Assembly (NCBI GenBank): GCA_036245805.1
Contig: BTRK01000003.1
Span: 6,262,001 to 6,326,000, forward strand
DNA from: Pristionchus mayeri
Taxonomy: Eukaryota; Nematoda; Chromadorea; Rhabditida; Neodiplogasteridae
Direction of reading: 5' to 3'
Length of the DNA stretch: 64,000 bases
Shown here: positions 1 to 13,065 of the stretch, piece by piece
Layout of the letters: every line of letters starts with the position of its first letter
Position numbering within the stretch: position 1 is the first letter of the stretch
Program-made: the position numbers and the translations under genes
The notes under the pieces: generated by a model
Databases searched by the model: none
What the model was told of the DNA's origin: nothing
The model's input: the letters and a program-made list of their open reading frames with translations, nothing else

Positions 1-1492
1 TGAAATTTAATATTTATTTGTATTATTTTCTGCTCAATCTTAATAAATAGGGTTACATTACAAACTGCGAGTGGAGCAGCTGTGCGAGTACATTAGAACA
101 CTGTTAAACCCCTATCCATGTACTTAATTAACGTATGCTGACCTAATTAGAGTTGTCCGAACAAGCTGCTCCAGAAGCCATTTGATAAGCAACTAAATAG
201 CCACCGAAATCAGTTTAGATCACCTAATTTGGTTCAGAATTCGAGGCGTATTCCCTCGATCCTTGTTCTGAGGGGTTCTCTATCCCTCAGTGGGCGGAGC
301 TTGCGGTCTCTAAGTATAGAGGACAAATTGAGAACTTCATCTCCCACCTTTTGATTTTTCCCTTATGAAGCGCCAAAATAGCGGGCAACAATATGTCGAA
401 CCCACAATGTTCTTGATTCCTAGACCCTTTTAGTAAGAGTATTTCTATCAGTCAGTCGAGTCAGAAAGATCATTGTAAATCTTTACCCACGCATCCTGTG
501 TAACTCATGTTTCAACATTGATATAATTCATCTCGAGAAAATCTTTACAATAATTTATCCCTGATTCGTTAGTTTAAAAAGTGCTTCAGCGTGATTATGA
601 AGTCTCATCGAAAGAGAGTCATCCAAACCATCACGTCCTGATCGTTTATAAAGAACAGAAGCAATTTCTAACTTCACGCCCAACTCGTTGCCAATTATCT
701 ACCGTCCTGAAATGTGGCCCTCTAGTCATCCTGAAACAACACACGAATGTTTTTCTGGAAACGCAGTTGATTCGAGTTGTTATAAGCCACCCGTATCAAA
801 TTATTAACAAACACGGAATACCACTATAATGATAATACAGAATATGCAATATATTTATTCTGTTCAAATTGATAGATATTCACGGCTAACTGTGGAGTCC
901 CTCTACAAAATATTGAAACTTGTAAGACGTATATCTTCAGGCTTGCGCAAGTTGTTTCATCCATGAGTGTGTTTATCGATATCTGTTCTGCGAATTCAGG
1001 TTTCAACAATACTACAAAGGACCACGAAAGAAGTGTATCGAGTTTATTGTCCTATCTATCCTATCAACATCTATCCTATGAACAATTTATCAATGCACGC
1101 ACCGCAGGACAAAATCAACCAGCTTACTCTCCTGAGTGAATCTCTCTGCTGATCGAATCAGCAGGTCTTCCAACTAGTGGCCAGTCACACGCATCTTACC
1201 GTAGAATCATTCTGCAATACAATATTTTACTATGTTTTCCTGAAGAGAGTGGTGTTCTATTAAAATTAGATTCGAGAAAAATGCTGGCTTCATATATATT
1301 TTATGATGTCTCCGATGCGCTGATGGTGCGGGAATTCATCCCTGTATAATCATAGTCATAGTGAATACAAAAGAGACTGTAAGAAACGTGCGTTTAGGAC
1401 ATATAAAATAATATTTTGGACCCTCGCAGTCTCGGAGACGAAAAACACATTTTTTTTCTTTTTGATCATGTCGCTGTCACGCTGTCACGCAT
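1..1492. other. Intergenic, no supported gene
   Basis: AT-rich DNA with only short, compositionally random open frames on both strands. A stretch near 1107-1190 weakly resembles a dispersed sequence that recurs near 34.35, 39.60, 40.05 and 54.87 kb (consensus around CTGCAGGCGT, followed by GGTCGTCCAACTCGCGA). No splice-supported coding frame was found. Confidence 0.5.
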
Positions 1493-1498
1493 GTCACG

Positions 1499-1888
1499 AA
1501 AAAAAAAAGATACATACTCGGCTCATTGTAGCACAGCGTAGTATGATGCGGAAAATGTGCGGAGTAACAAGATTGGAACGCCGAACGAATGATTGGCTGT
1601 CTCTAAAAGTCCATCTCCCAGATATCCGAGCACAGGCAATGGAAAGGAAATGGTTTTGGGCCGCAAGACTGGCATATATAAATGACGACAGATGGACAAA
1701 ACGTGTGATGGACTGGACTCCGTACGATCGAGCCAGGCCAATTGGCAGACCAAAAACAAGATGGAAGGACGAATTTGTGAAGCAACTTGGAGCTAATTGG
1801 GGGAGCGTTTGCACAAGAGACCCCGATAAATGGAAGAACTGTATCATCCACCAGGCCCAGACCTTGATCAATGGATAAATAATGATGA
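1499..1888 (+). mobile_element. 5'-truncated RTE-type non-LTR retrotransposon (3' end only)
   Basis: The plus-strand frame encodes the C-terminal tail of an RTE-type reverse transcriptase polyprotein, with the block around MMRKMCGVTRLERRTN and GRPKTRWKDEF. It matches closely the C-terminal fragment of the longer RTE copy at 26850-27272 (minus strand). The element ends in a short ATAATG-type tail directly after the stop. A 6-bp target-site duplication, GTCACG, flanks it at 1493-1498 and 1889-1894, which fixes both ends. The 5' truncation is the usual outcome of abortive target-primed reverse transcription. Endonuclease and RT are absent, so the copy is dead. Confidence 0.9.
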
Positions 1889-1894
1889 GTCACG

Positions 1895-3126
1895 TATAGT
1901 GAGATACAACTTTGTCCGAAGACGCAAATTTTCGAAATTTGCCATTTCGCTATCGATCAGAACGAGTTGTAGCTCTAAAATGCGCAATATTAAGGTGATT
2001 GAACCTACCAATTTTCATACAATTCCTATAAAAGCGCTTGTGAAAAAACGCAAAATTCGAAACATTTTACCTTTGCTCAATTTTAGCTCCGAGTTGGACC
2101 ATTTTTATTCTTTGCATTTGTAGCACTGGGTACTAATTAACTAATAAAAACATTAAATTTAAATTTAAAAAATAATGTTGGGAGAAATCGGCTAACAACG
2201 ACCGGCAACTTCAAATAAAGCCAGTTTATGATAAGCTCAGCAACCTACAGTACCCCAACCGAACCTTAGGAAATAGTTCTAGAGAGATCCTACACGCAGT
2301 ACTCGATGAGGGAATTCCACCAGCATGAATAAAATTTCGATAGGCATTCGCGCGCCCCAGCGCACATATGTTAATAAACTACCGTAATTTGTCGAAATTA
2401 TTGACACATCGGTTTCTATGCCTGTTGAATTCATCGTAAATCTCGTGAATCAGATCGGCAGACGAAACACACACCAAATCAAGTTGTCATTGCAGGACAG
2501 GGTGCTCGAGTCGAGGGACTTACTTATCGCGATTTTGACGATCTTGTCCTCTCCTTTTATTCAGCAAAGTGGCGACTGCAAGTGAAAGGGGCTTTATTTT
2601 ATATTTTTGACCTAATACAAAAGAGACAAACTCCTGGAATCGAATGCGCGGCTTATCAAATACTTGTATGTTAGTGCTGAAACGCAAATTCACTGGATAT
2701 TTCGTTTTCTGATTCTGAACCACAAATTGTTTCGAAATTGCTCTGACATCACGTTTGCCTAATAGGTTTCGATCAGAGCGTGATAATAGTGATATGTAAA
2801 ATTATTTTCATTAGAGAACCCACTGATAGGACATTTCATAGGACAGGCGGGAGTGCACGCAGAAGATAACATCAGATGATAAAAAATCATTTGTTTTCGA
2901 AGTAATCTCAAATTCGAGGGAAGCTTTAAATAAAGATCTGATTCAAGGCAGACCCCCTGTTATCAGTCTGCGAATGGCAAAGAAGAACACTGTTGATCTA
3001 TGATTGTTCGTAGTACTCATAAGTAGCAGGCATGTGTGCCTTATACGATTGTAATCTGACCATTCAGATATGTTAGCATTATCTTAATGATTTTTAAGAG
3101 CGGTGAGCCTAAGACCATTGTTGCCT
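1895..3126. other. Intergenic, no supported gene
   Basis: No coding frame with splice support. The part from about 2440 to 2720 shares scattered words with 62515-62640, such as gacgaaac followed by accaaatcaagttg, so it may be the decayed 5' part of the dispersed repeat that begins more clearly at 3127. Confidence 0.4.
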
Positions 3127-3310
3127 TGAAAAACTGTGCCTTTGCTAATATTGTGGAACACATTCTCTCGCCTGCCGTCGTTGAGAAGTAAATTGACGAT
3201 GGTACAAGTGAGGAGATTTTCATTTTTTATCCTGTCGGAGTCGTTGGCAGAATTGAATGCAATCCTTTTCGCAAGCTTACATGGGCATTCTGAAACGAGA
3301 CTTCACTGGA
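3127..3310 (+). repeat. Dispersed repeat, copy 1 (partner at 62665-62860)
   Basis: About 185 bp alignable by eye to 62665-62860 in the same orientation, sharing the words ttctctcgcctgccgtcg, aattgacgatgg, gagtcgttggcag and attctgaaacgagac, with scattered substitutions and small indels. Neither copy holds a convincing reading frame. It directly precedes the CACAGCGTGTCA-type element at 3328, and the other copy lies about 1.1 kb before another such terminus at 63957. Confidence 0.7.
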
Positions 3311-3327
3311 TATGTCGTTTTGTTATG

Positions 3328-3854
3328 CACAGCGTGTCAAATGGGGGAAGAAACCTCATTTGCGTGGCAGATCAATTTTTTGCTCCGTTCCGCGCTCTCA
3401 CTATGACCCCTTACCATCCCACGAATCGGTTCGTGGAAAATGCCGCGTCTTACCTTCCATTCATTGCTGATCCCAAATATTTATCGTGAAACGTATCCAT
3501 ATCGTTTGTAGTTGCTTCTGCCTCTCATTCTCCGGGCCTTTGAACAGTGAAACACATCTGAAACTACAATTTTCCAGGCACTTCTTGTCGTTCCTTTTCC
3601 GTTGTGGTCGAAACATAGCGAAATTAGATGGATCAAGCCTTGTTTTGCGCACTCCAGACCTATCTCCTCAGCGGACAATAAAGATGTCCCACAATTTTTT
3701 TCGATTTTTCATTTTCGATTTTATTAGGGTGCAGCATCGAAGAATGTACGAAAAACCCTGCAATTCCTACCGCGTCATTCTCCGTTAATCCGTGAATGAA
3801 AGGGAGATCTGCCACGCAAATGAGCTCCCCCCCCCCTTTGGCACGATGTGTTGT
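3328..3854. repeat. Foldback/MITE with CACAGCGTGTCA-type termini
   Basis: The left end reads CACAGCGTGTCAAATGGGGG. The right end read in reverse begins CACAACACATCGTGCCAAAG. About 50 bp further in, both sides carry CTCATTTGCGTGGCAGATC in inverted orientation. The 527-bp unit has no transposase frame. It belongs with 59601-60287 and 55249-55321, and with the terminus that begins at 63957. Confidence 0.75.
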
Positions 3855-5446
3855 GCAAAGTTATAGAATGATACCTACATTTTGAATGATAAATTATGAA
3901 ATGCTACTTTTGAGGATTAACATCAGTACCCTTCGTCAAATGGATGTTTTACAGTTGTCAGAGATCCTGCATCGTAGTACATAATATTATTCAATAGTGG
4001 AAGAGGTGCCTACATATATTAAAATTAAAATCTCACTCTCAATTGCACCTGTATTTGGAACCGCTTTTTAGTTCAAAAATTGTGAACGACGCAGTGAGTA
4101 AAATTTCAAAATCATAACAGGAGGGGGGATAACGAGCTCGCAATAACCCTTCGTAATGCCAACCCTACTAATGATGCCTGATTTCTATTTAACCTATAAG
4201 ACGGAAAGATATTACTCATCACGAACTACTGCGCCTTTGGAAATATAGTGAAACATTGATCTCACAGCCCTGTTCCAATAAAATTCCGAATATAGCCCAT
4301 ACGGCCAGATGATTCGCAAACTTACTCTGAAATGTAATTTCAGGATGAAAAAACCAGTGGGGAGGGCAAGTGACTGCCTGCGACTTGGATACCCTACTGC
4401 CCTCCTCAACCGATCAGTTGAGTGACAGTCTGAATATTACAGATGAACCTGAGAGATGAAATTATTCTTACTAACGAGGTACGCCAGGGATCAAGAAATG
4501 TGCGAAATTAAGATTATCAGCCCGCTATCCTGGTGCTACATCGAGGAAATATGAAATAGTGGAAAATACAGTTGTAAATTGCTCTATTCAATACGTACTA
4601 TAAAATATCATTATTTTTTATATTTAATTGTATCTGTAGGCTATTCTCGATTAGGCTAACGAGTTGACGAAATGTGTCGATGTCTGCCCGTGTGGAGAAT
4701 AATTCGATGAACGTTGAATATGGAGTTGAGAGGCTGCCATTACCGAAGGTGAGAGAAGAATTGGATTGGGAATCAAAGGGTATAACATTGAGTAGAAGTA
4801 AACGAACAGGGCGAAGTAGGAAGACAGAAGCGAGAATGTGGAGAAATTATGTTCACAATTGCGTAGAAGAACAAAGTGGTATGCATAATATTGATGAGGA
4901 AGTTCCCGAATTGTATTGAGGAACGCCTGAATTGTAGCACTGTCACAACAATGGGCGTGCTGTAATACGTTTAATGCGTAATCATGTATTAGGCTGTAAG
5001 GAAAGTAATTGTAGATATGGACCTTTATGTTTGAACCATCGTAAAATCAAATTCGTAAAATATCTCAAGCTAGCTTTTTAGTGCATATTAGGGGTTGACT
5101 TGGCCAATATATCCATGTGCTCAAATCGCTTCATGCTTTTTGGGTTTCCGAAAAATTCAAGTTTTATCATAGGTGACATTTTCTCTATTTTCTGAAAATA
5201 ATTTTCGCCTCTCGTATTTTGGGGGGAATAGTGGCTATAACTTTTCATATAGTGTAGTGAGAAGCCCGTCCGCAGTTCTTTCGAAAATTAGGTCTAAGGC
5301 CGTTCTTGCCTCAACATAGCACGATTTACACACCATTTAATTCAACTCCTACCGAGTTAACACTTCTCAAGCGATAACGTTTCCTGGATCGATGATTATT
5401 CGGACTGTCTTCTCCATAAGTGCGCTTCCATGATACATTATGGAGC
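3855..5446. other. Intergenic, one weak exon-like frame
   Basis: The only frame with protein-like composition is 4674-4919 (+), 81 codons and hydrophilic, with a R/K-rich middle (SKRTGRSRKTEAR). It has no homologue that I recognise and no clear splice context, so I leave it as unresolved. The remainder is AT-rich without structure. Confidence 0.35.
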
Positions 5447-5448
5447 TA

Positions 5449-6698
5449 TTAGGTTGAACAGAAAGTCTTTATAAACTGTTTTGCTAGATCACTGCTCAGT
5501 GCACGAGACCTTTGGTGTTCCCTCGCCTCTAGTGAATAACACATGACAAAGGGACTATGTGGTCAACAACTCCCCATTCCACGCCTTTCATTCTGCCACT
5601 AGTAAGACCACGATGTTTGTTCCCACGGCCTTGCACATCCGCAACGTTCTGTTATTCGTATTCCTCTCTCACACTACAATGAAGGAATAGGAACGTCAGT
5701 TGGCTGAAGTGTACGATTCATATGCCACTCACTACCAGGCCATGCGCAATTGGTACCAACTCTTCGAGAAGGGGGACTTTTCCATGGATGATCATGACCG
5801 GTCTGGGAGGCCACCCGAGCTGGATTTGGATGCGCTACGGATCGTAGTGGAATTGGATCCTTTCCAAATACCCGCGACATGGCAGCCACACTTGGGGTAT
5901 CGCAAAGCACCATCGTAAAATGATTGGTCTCCATTGGCAAGAATAAGAAGCTAGGCCGTTTCATACAACACAAATTGACCCAAGACCAGTTTGACCACCG
6001 TGTCGACGATTCCCTTTCTCTACTCACTCTTCACGCTGGAGATCGATGGTTGGACCGTCTCATAACATGGGTCGAGAAGTGGGTCTGCTTTGAGAATCAC
6101 CATAGGAGGGCACAGTGGGTAGATGCCAATGAGACCCCGCAGGACGTCGCAAAGCATGACCTTCACCCTATGAAAATCTTGCTCTCTGCCTGGTGGGGAG
6201 TGGATGGCCCGATTTACTGGGAGCTCCTACCCGAGAAGCGGATAATTACTGGATATGTTTACACTAAACAACTACGGAATCTCAAGAAGAAATTCGCACA
6301 ATCTACCCTGAACGGCAAGAAAGTGTACTATCAACACGATAACGCCCGACCCCATGTTCCACGGCAGGTCAAGCAGGAGCTGTCCAAATATGGCTGGATG
6401 GTTCTCCCTCATACACCGTATTCTCCTGACTTGGCCCCTTCGTATTATTGGTTGTTCTCGGATCTGACCCGTCATCTCGATCAGAGATCCTTCACTTCCC
6501 GTGGGGCGATCGAGGCCGCACTCAAGCAATATTTTGATTCGCGCCGAGATGGGTTCTATAAGGAGGGAATCCATAAGTTGCCTGAACGTTGGAGATTTGT
6601 CGTAGATAACAATGGTGCATACGTTTGATTTCGCTCTTGCGCTTTATTGTCAGAAGAAGGGAAATAAAAAGTTTATAAAGACTTTCTGTTCAACCTAA
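5449..6698 (+). mobile_element. Mariner transposon, inactive
   Basis: A 1,250-bp element with near-perfect inverted termini beginning TTAGGTTGAACAGAAAGTCT and flanked by TA on both sides (5447-5448 and 6699-6700). This is the canonical mariner arrangement. It holds one decayed transposase frame (5700-6628). Its termini differ from those of the mariner at 42044 and resemble those of the decayed copy at 47118 only in the first 8 bp. Confidence 0.95.
5700..6628 (+). pseudogene. Mariner transposase pseudogene
   Basis: Two plus-strand frames (5700-5918 and 5924-6628) together cover a mariner-family transposase. The first carries the helix-turn-helix region (AMRNWYQLFEKGDFSMDD, SGRPPELD). The second covers the linker and catalytic domain and ends with the family-typical GAYV. 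A frameshift or stop separates them at 5918-5924. Mariner enzymes need three aspartates (D,D34D). Here the first is lost (WVEKW where the family has DEKW), the second is kept (HDNARPH), and the third is Y (PSYYWLF where the family has PSDYWLF), exactly 34 residues after the second. Catalysis is therefore destroyed independently of the frameshift. Confidence 0.93.
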
Positions 6699-6700
6699 TA

Positions 6701-8930
6701 CATAATATTGAGAAACATTTCAACTCTCGTCTTTTCTACTTTTAGAAAACATGGATTTTCAGGATTGTTGAATAATGGTCCACATAGCCAAAATTTCGAC
6801 TTTTGGTGTACGGTGAATGAATTCATTTCCTCAAAAGTTAGCTATCCCCTGACTTAGCCTAGCCGAATACTGGTAGATAAAGTGTAGCTATAACATGTAA
6901 CCACATAAGTTAGGACTTTTCACCAATGCTGGAATCAGGAAGTTGTCATATATTCGAATTTCGACGTTCAAATTTCACCTTCAGGATGGTGAAAGCTGCA
7001 GGTTTTGACAGAAGTATGGCAAATACAAATGAATTAAATTTTAAGCTGAGCACGAAAGCTGCTTTTAGTTGTATTGCATTTGGTTTTTGTTGTTACGGCT
7101 ACAAGCTCAGTTCAAGCATTTATGATGAGGTCCGTAAGAGGCAAGGTCACAAATAACTGAATTTTCAGACAGGCCTTTCGTTACGGATCAGAGTGATATG
7201 TTGTATTGTGATGTGCATATCTCGTACTTTTCTCACATGACATAGAATTTGCCATATCTTAGTTCTCCATGGATTGCTGGGCCAAAATGATATCAGTGCA
7301 ACTCTGCATTGATATATATTTGGCTTCAACCTGTATCCTCAATACTAAATAGAAAGGCTTGAACCAATGTGCGATGGAAAGAGTATCCAATGTCTCATCT
7401 AGTATACACATCAATATGATAGTAGGGAGGAAACAAAGGACGGTGGTTCTCAGAATGGAAAATTCGAAAATCTACAATTACTTTCCTGACAACCTGATAC
7501 AATATTTTCGATTGTTGCCTAAAACGGTTTTTTCATTATTAGCGCGTAGTTGCCGAAAGCTTATTGTCTCATCACATTTCGTCTGTTTCTATGATATATA
7601 ATAAAAAGTGAAACGGCAGACTCACATGTTTTGAAAGCAATAATGTTTCAGGTAATGGACTCAATTTAGGCAAGTAATGACTCCATCATGATGATGTGAC
7701 GTCTTCTCATCTTGAGTAACGGAGATAATAAACATGCCGACGAAACTATCGTACGAAAAAGCGGAGGTACTCAATTTTATCATTGACAGCCAGCATCCGT
7801 CTCACATTGATGATCGTGAAAGTCGGCGGCTTTGCTAGTTTTGTGAAACATGAAATTGTTTCGTAAAATTTCTTCTAAATTGTTTGATTGCATTTTCCTC
7901 GATTCCCATGTTGAAGCGAATTCCGAAGAAATAGCTTGAAACTGACTACAAGTTAGCAATAAATATACCGCAACGTCCAATTTCGGACACAAAAAGGTCT
8001 GACTGCAAGTTTGATGACCTACCCTCTTCGTTCAGGAAGTGATTTTGTGCAATAAAATAATAATGGACTATATTAAAAAAATACTTTTAAGTGGTGTTTA
8101 AAAAGCTTGAGTCGTGGAGGGCAGTTTGTCATCATGACTTTTCGGTGATAAAAAAACGAGGAATGGTACCTTCTGGTATCTGATACAGCTTTATATCATG
8201 GTAGTCTGAGATACAACGATTGTTTTACCAGTATTCGACTCTCAAATACACTGTATCACTGAGAGGTGATTTAATTTTTTTTATTTTGATACGATATTTG
8301 CATTGGTGAAAACTGACGTCAATAAATGCTGCATCCGGACTAGTTGAGAGGAAGAGAAGACGGATCTGTGCGAACGATTGGTCGTATCGGGTTGTTTGAA
8401 AACTTATGAAATGTTTGTAACGAGAAACAGGCGCGCCCTAAATGTGAAAATATTGCGGGTGATAAACTCGATGAAGGAGCGAAAGGAAGAGGGAATTCGC
8501 GAGAGCACATGATACAATAAAACACCGTCGAGGTTATCAGGCGGGGGAAGAATCTCACTGTTCGGAGAGGTGAGGATATTTCATTAATTGATATCGGATG
8601 CGTACCACACATTGCTGATCATGAATAACTACTCCTTTGATAACTGTGTGAAACGCGAATTTGAATACCATCGAATTCAGCTGACGCACATCGAAATAAT
8701 TTCCCTGAACAAACACAACATATTTTCTTGGAATTGCATTGTAGGTTAAGGAGACGGGGTTGAATGGATCGTGCATCTGGCCGCTATCATAACGTTCATC
8801 CCATTTCGGCGAGTCACGTGATATTTTTGGAAAACTTATTGGGAGACGTTTTGTTCGAGTACTCATACTCCTTATTGATTCACATCGCTGTAAACCTCCA
8901 AAAATAATACTGAAACATAACTTTAACGAA
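6701..8930. other. Intergenic, no supported gene
   Basis: No spliced coding frame, inverted repeat or RNA gene was found. Short open frames at 6926-7156, 7359-7601 and 7780-7992 have no splice context or recognisable motifs. Confidence 0.45.
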
Positions 8931-8979
8931 ATTTAATTTAAATTTAATTTAATTTAATTTAATTTAATTTAACTTTAAC
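8931..8979. repeat. (AATTT)n microsatellite
   Basis: An imperfect run of the pentamer AATTT, about nine units including an AATTTAAATTT variant at the left edge, inside otherwise unremarkable intergenic DNA. Confidence 0.9.
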
Positions 8980-10373
8980 GAGTTATTGCAGGACGAGGAG
9001 AGGAAAGAGTGCAGAACGAGGCGTCAATGTCCGCGAGTTGGATACCTGTCGTTTGCGATGAGCAAAACGGCGACTAAACCTGGGAATTAGTTGGCAGGTT
9101 TCGATGGAAAGCGCTGAACTTAAAAATGTTTCGCGAATGAACCTTCGTACGAGAATGTACGGCAAGGTATTCTTAGGAACATAATGCTCCTTTAGGTGTA
9201 TGCGGACAAGATCAGTTCCCTGACAGTGGCTGGTTCCGGGCATCATCAACGCCCCCATGGCCCACAAACTACGTAGTAGTCACAAAGGAATATTGTCTGA
9301 GATATGGAATGCTTGACAAGCGATTTATGTATTGTTATTTTGATGACGCTTTTGATCTTCATATTGGTCTTGCTAGAATTTATGAGTGCATGTATACTGT
9401 GTGAAGCGAGAGTCTCGAAGGTTCTGATCGCTGAAATGCCGCGGGTCGTGGTCTCGCTCGAGGCTTTTAATGAAGTTACCTGCTGAGTCAAATTGAGGTC
9501 ATCTCATCATGATTATCGGAGAGGACAAGAACAGAACACCGAGACCATCGGAAAATGAATTTCCCTCTTCGGAAAGATGCATTAATTGAATTTTCTTAAA
9601 TATAACGAGCGTCGTGAGAATTGTTGACGATGAGACACGACGATTTTGATAATTCTTTGAAACATAATTTTTATGGACAGGTTCTTCATAGTTTTTTTAG
9701 GAGAGGTGATACATCCACTGTGGCCATCATTGTTCGCCTAGCACTGTCGCACTATTCGCTTACCTTCAACACTCTTACCGACTCAATTGGACCATCCTTT
9801 AATATTCGTGGGGGTACGGTAGCGCTCAGTCGCGAAGGTACGGTAGTTCTTCACAAATCAGTACCGGTCCACTGCCGACTGCTTCTGGACACTATTACAA
9901 GTTTTTTGGCACAGAAGCGCTAGTTCTGGCCTTGTTTTGAACAACTTCGTGACGGGCACTCACTTCAGTTGCCAGTGGCAACTTGCCACGCTCTCTCGCC
10001 TACGAAGAGAGAGTGGCCTACCCTCATCATGACATCGAAAATTGCGCTTAAACACCACTGAAATCCACTCTAGCCAGCCCCTCCGGCCTGCAGACATCGA
10101 AAACGCGATTGAAATCGAAATATGAAGGAAATTTGATTTCTTGAAAAGTATGTGATTAATTTAAAAATCGGTAAAATCGTTCAAACTAAAGCTGGAAACT
10201 TGCCAACGGTGTAGATCGACTTGAGATGAAACGCTGAAAAGATCGGTGGTATGCTGACATATCAAATTTTTTTCGGAAAGTTATGTTTCAGCAAAAATTG
10301 ATTGGGAACCGATCTCTCGAAAAGCGGAGACTCGGAATGAAATGATAGAAAATAGAGAAAATTGGAAATCTCG
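8980..10373. other. Intergenic, no supported gene
   Basis: A 100-codon frame at 9621-9923 (+) contains no family signature and no splice sites that extend it. Two GGTACGGTAG words at about 9814 and 9838 echo the TACSGTA motif seen in host introns further along. Nothing else stands out. Confidence 0.4.
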
Positions 10374-10608
10374 AAATCTCGCCCATCTCGTCAAAATCTA
10401 TTGATAATGAGATTCTCTATTTCCATTTCCCTTTCTTTTCACTTTCCCACAAAATCTCGCCCATCTCGTCAAAATCTATTGATAATGAGATTCTCTATTT
10501 CCATTTCCCTTTCTTTTCACTTTCCCACAAAATCTCGCCCATCTCGTCAAAATCTATTGATAATGAGATTCTCTATTTCCATTTCCCTTTCTTTTCACTT
10601 TTCTCATT
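10374..10608 (+). repeat. 78-bp minisatellite, 3 copies
   Basis: Three head-to-tail copies of a 78-bp unit that begins near AAATCTCGCCCATCTCGTCA. The first two are essentially identical and the third diverges only at its last few bases. Because 78 is divisible by 3, a spurious 129-codon frame runs through it with a 26-residue repeat. The flanking frame has no coding character, so I treat it as non-coding. Confidence 0.93.
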
Positions 10609-11165
10609 CCTCGCCGTCTTTCCCGAGTGAGCGGTTCCCAGCCAATATTTACGAAACGAGCATTTCGGAAATGCAATTACGAAATGAGTTTTTACGAAAA
10701 CAATTTTCCGACTTGATTTTTTCGAAAATTGAATTTCCCAAAAAAATCTGACAACTCAGCAAACCACCAAAAGGTCCTATCAAAAAGTAAATGCTCGTTA
10801 GTACAGAGCTAACTAGACATTAATTATATTTTGAGACGCAATATTAAATATATCATATATGAAAGAAAGTATGAGATTTTTTTAAAATCGATATTTTTTT
10901 TCGTACATGCCGACTGTTGTGCCTGAATTTCCTGTCAGAGCGGCGTAATGTTAACAAAATTTTTAAAGTTCAGAAAAAATCGAGATTTGACCATTTTCCC
11001 ATGAAAATGGTGGGATAATGCTCAAATTTTGCTACCAATTGATTTTTCGTGCTGTTCTTTTCACCACCTCGGTGCAACTTCTCTTAGAGAATACCTTGAT
11101 CACTCTCAGATGACACTTACTCAAGCTACCCATCCATTACCACACCAAAAAACACAAAAAGTCGT

Positions 11166-13024
11166 TTATCACAGGAGTCAGTGGAGGAAGCCGCGAACAT
11201 TTTTTTCAAACCCATTTAAAATCGATCATACTATGGTTGTATGTTGACCCAGAGACAATATTATGAAATAACTAGACCATTTATCCCAGATCCGGCTTTT
11301 AGGAATTTTCCGGTTCTTGATTCGGCTTTACCATATTTCAACTCCCAGTTGAGCTACAGAGATGGAACAGACACCAAAATATTCGGAAAAATATTCTGAG
11401 CAACTTTTATGTTGACAACTTCCTACGAAAGTGAAAACTAAGAAAGTGGTGTTCGAAAATTCGACGCCCACATGAGATTATAAATCATTCCACTATCAAG
11501 CAAGTGCGTTGCAGTGAATTTTATTGCGGAATATAAAAGAACAACTCACTAGGTGTCTATAATAAAAATATAAAGGGACATTGAGGGGGTCTTTTTTCAA
11601 TATCCGTGACCAAACATGAGGCGCCGACGTGGGTGACCTTGAAATAATTTAGTTATGGAGCTCCATCTGCATAAATTCGCGGGATTCGATATCTTTTCAA
11701 TGTTTCATGACTGAATACAACATAAACTACTGTGAAAATTCAAATCTTCTGACTCGAAAATTCCCATTTTCAGAACTCGGATTATGCATTCAAAAGTTAA
11801 TTTTACCTGATAAACGACCACTACCAATGAACAATTTTTGAAAAACATTTGGTGGTACACAGTATCCGACCAACTTTAACTCCCATGTACTCCTTACAAT
11901 GACGATATTTGTGCTTGAAAACAGCGGAATCGCAAGTTCAAAAAATGTAAAATTAATTTTCAGCGACATTTACGCGCGGATTGATCGAATTTGAAAACTA
12001 TTTATCTATAACAGTTAACATTATTAAGAATTAATGAATATAATCACCAATTTCGCAGTATTATGAAATATGTAAGATCACAAAATTAAAAATGGTGATT
12101 AGTTTTAAGGGTCATAAATTGCGTTTTACGAAACGTTTTCAAACTGATACGTACTGAACTTTATATTTACTTATCAAATTCGATCAATCCGCGCTTAAAT
12201 GTCGTTGAAAATTAATTTTACATTTTTTGAACTTGCGATTCCGCTGTTTTCAAGCACAAATATCGTCATTGTAAGGAGTAGATGGGAGTTCAAGTTGGTC
12301 GGATACTGTCTACCACCAAATGTTTTTCTAAAATTGTTCATTGATAGTGGTCGTTCTTTAGATAAAATTAACTTTTGAATGTCAAAATTTGTGCATAATC
12401 CGAGTTCTGAAAATGGGAATTTTCGAAAGTCAGAAGATGTGGATTTTCACAGTAGTTTATGTTGTATTCAGTCATGAAACATTGAAAAGAGATCGAATCC
12501 CGCGAATTTATGCAGATGGAGCTCCATAACTAAATTATTTCAAGGTCACTCACGTCGGCGCCTCATGTTTGGTCGCGGATATTGAAAAAAGACCCCCCTC
12601 AATGTCCCTTTATATTTTTATGTCAGATACCTAGTGAGTTGTTCTTATATATTCCGCAATAAAATTCACTGCAACGCACCTGCTTGATAGTGGAATGATT
12701 TATAATCTCATGTGGGCGTCGAATTTTCGAACACCACTTTCTTAGTTTTCACTTTCGTAGGAAGTTGTCAACATAAAAGTTGCTCAGAATATTTTTCCGA
12801 ATATTTTGATGTCTGTTCCATCTCTGTAGCTCAACTGGGAGTTGAAATATGGTAAAGCCGGATCAAGAACCGGAAAATTCCTAAAAGCCGGCTCTGGGAC
12901 AAATGGTCTAGTTATTTCGTAATATTGTCTCTGGGTCAACATACAATCATAGTATGATCGATTTTAAAAGGGTTTGAAAAAAATGTTCGCGAGGGGTCTG
13001 ATTTTGCTTCACCGACTCGTGATA
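11166..13024. repeat. Foldback element, ~0.83-kb arms around a ~180-bp loop
   Basis: The left arm (about 11166-11993) and right arm (about 12175-13024) are inverted copies with roughly 90-95% identity by eye. For example, the right arm returns the left-arm words gaccatttatccc, cggcttttaggaatttt and cactatcaagcaagtgcgttg. The loop has no open frame. The outer ends converge on a word like TATCACGAGTCAGTGG, which also starts a diverged relative at about 30915. No transposase is present, so this is a non-autonomous foldback or a long-TIR MITE. Confidence 0.92.
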
Positions 13025-13065
13025 CATGTGTTATATACACTGCAGTACTGTACTAAAAACAGTCG

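Noticed and set aside
10362..10751. 129-codon open frame with a 26-residue repeat
   Set aside because: It is produced by the 78-bp tandem repeat, whose unit length is a multiple of three. No coding character outside the repeat.
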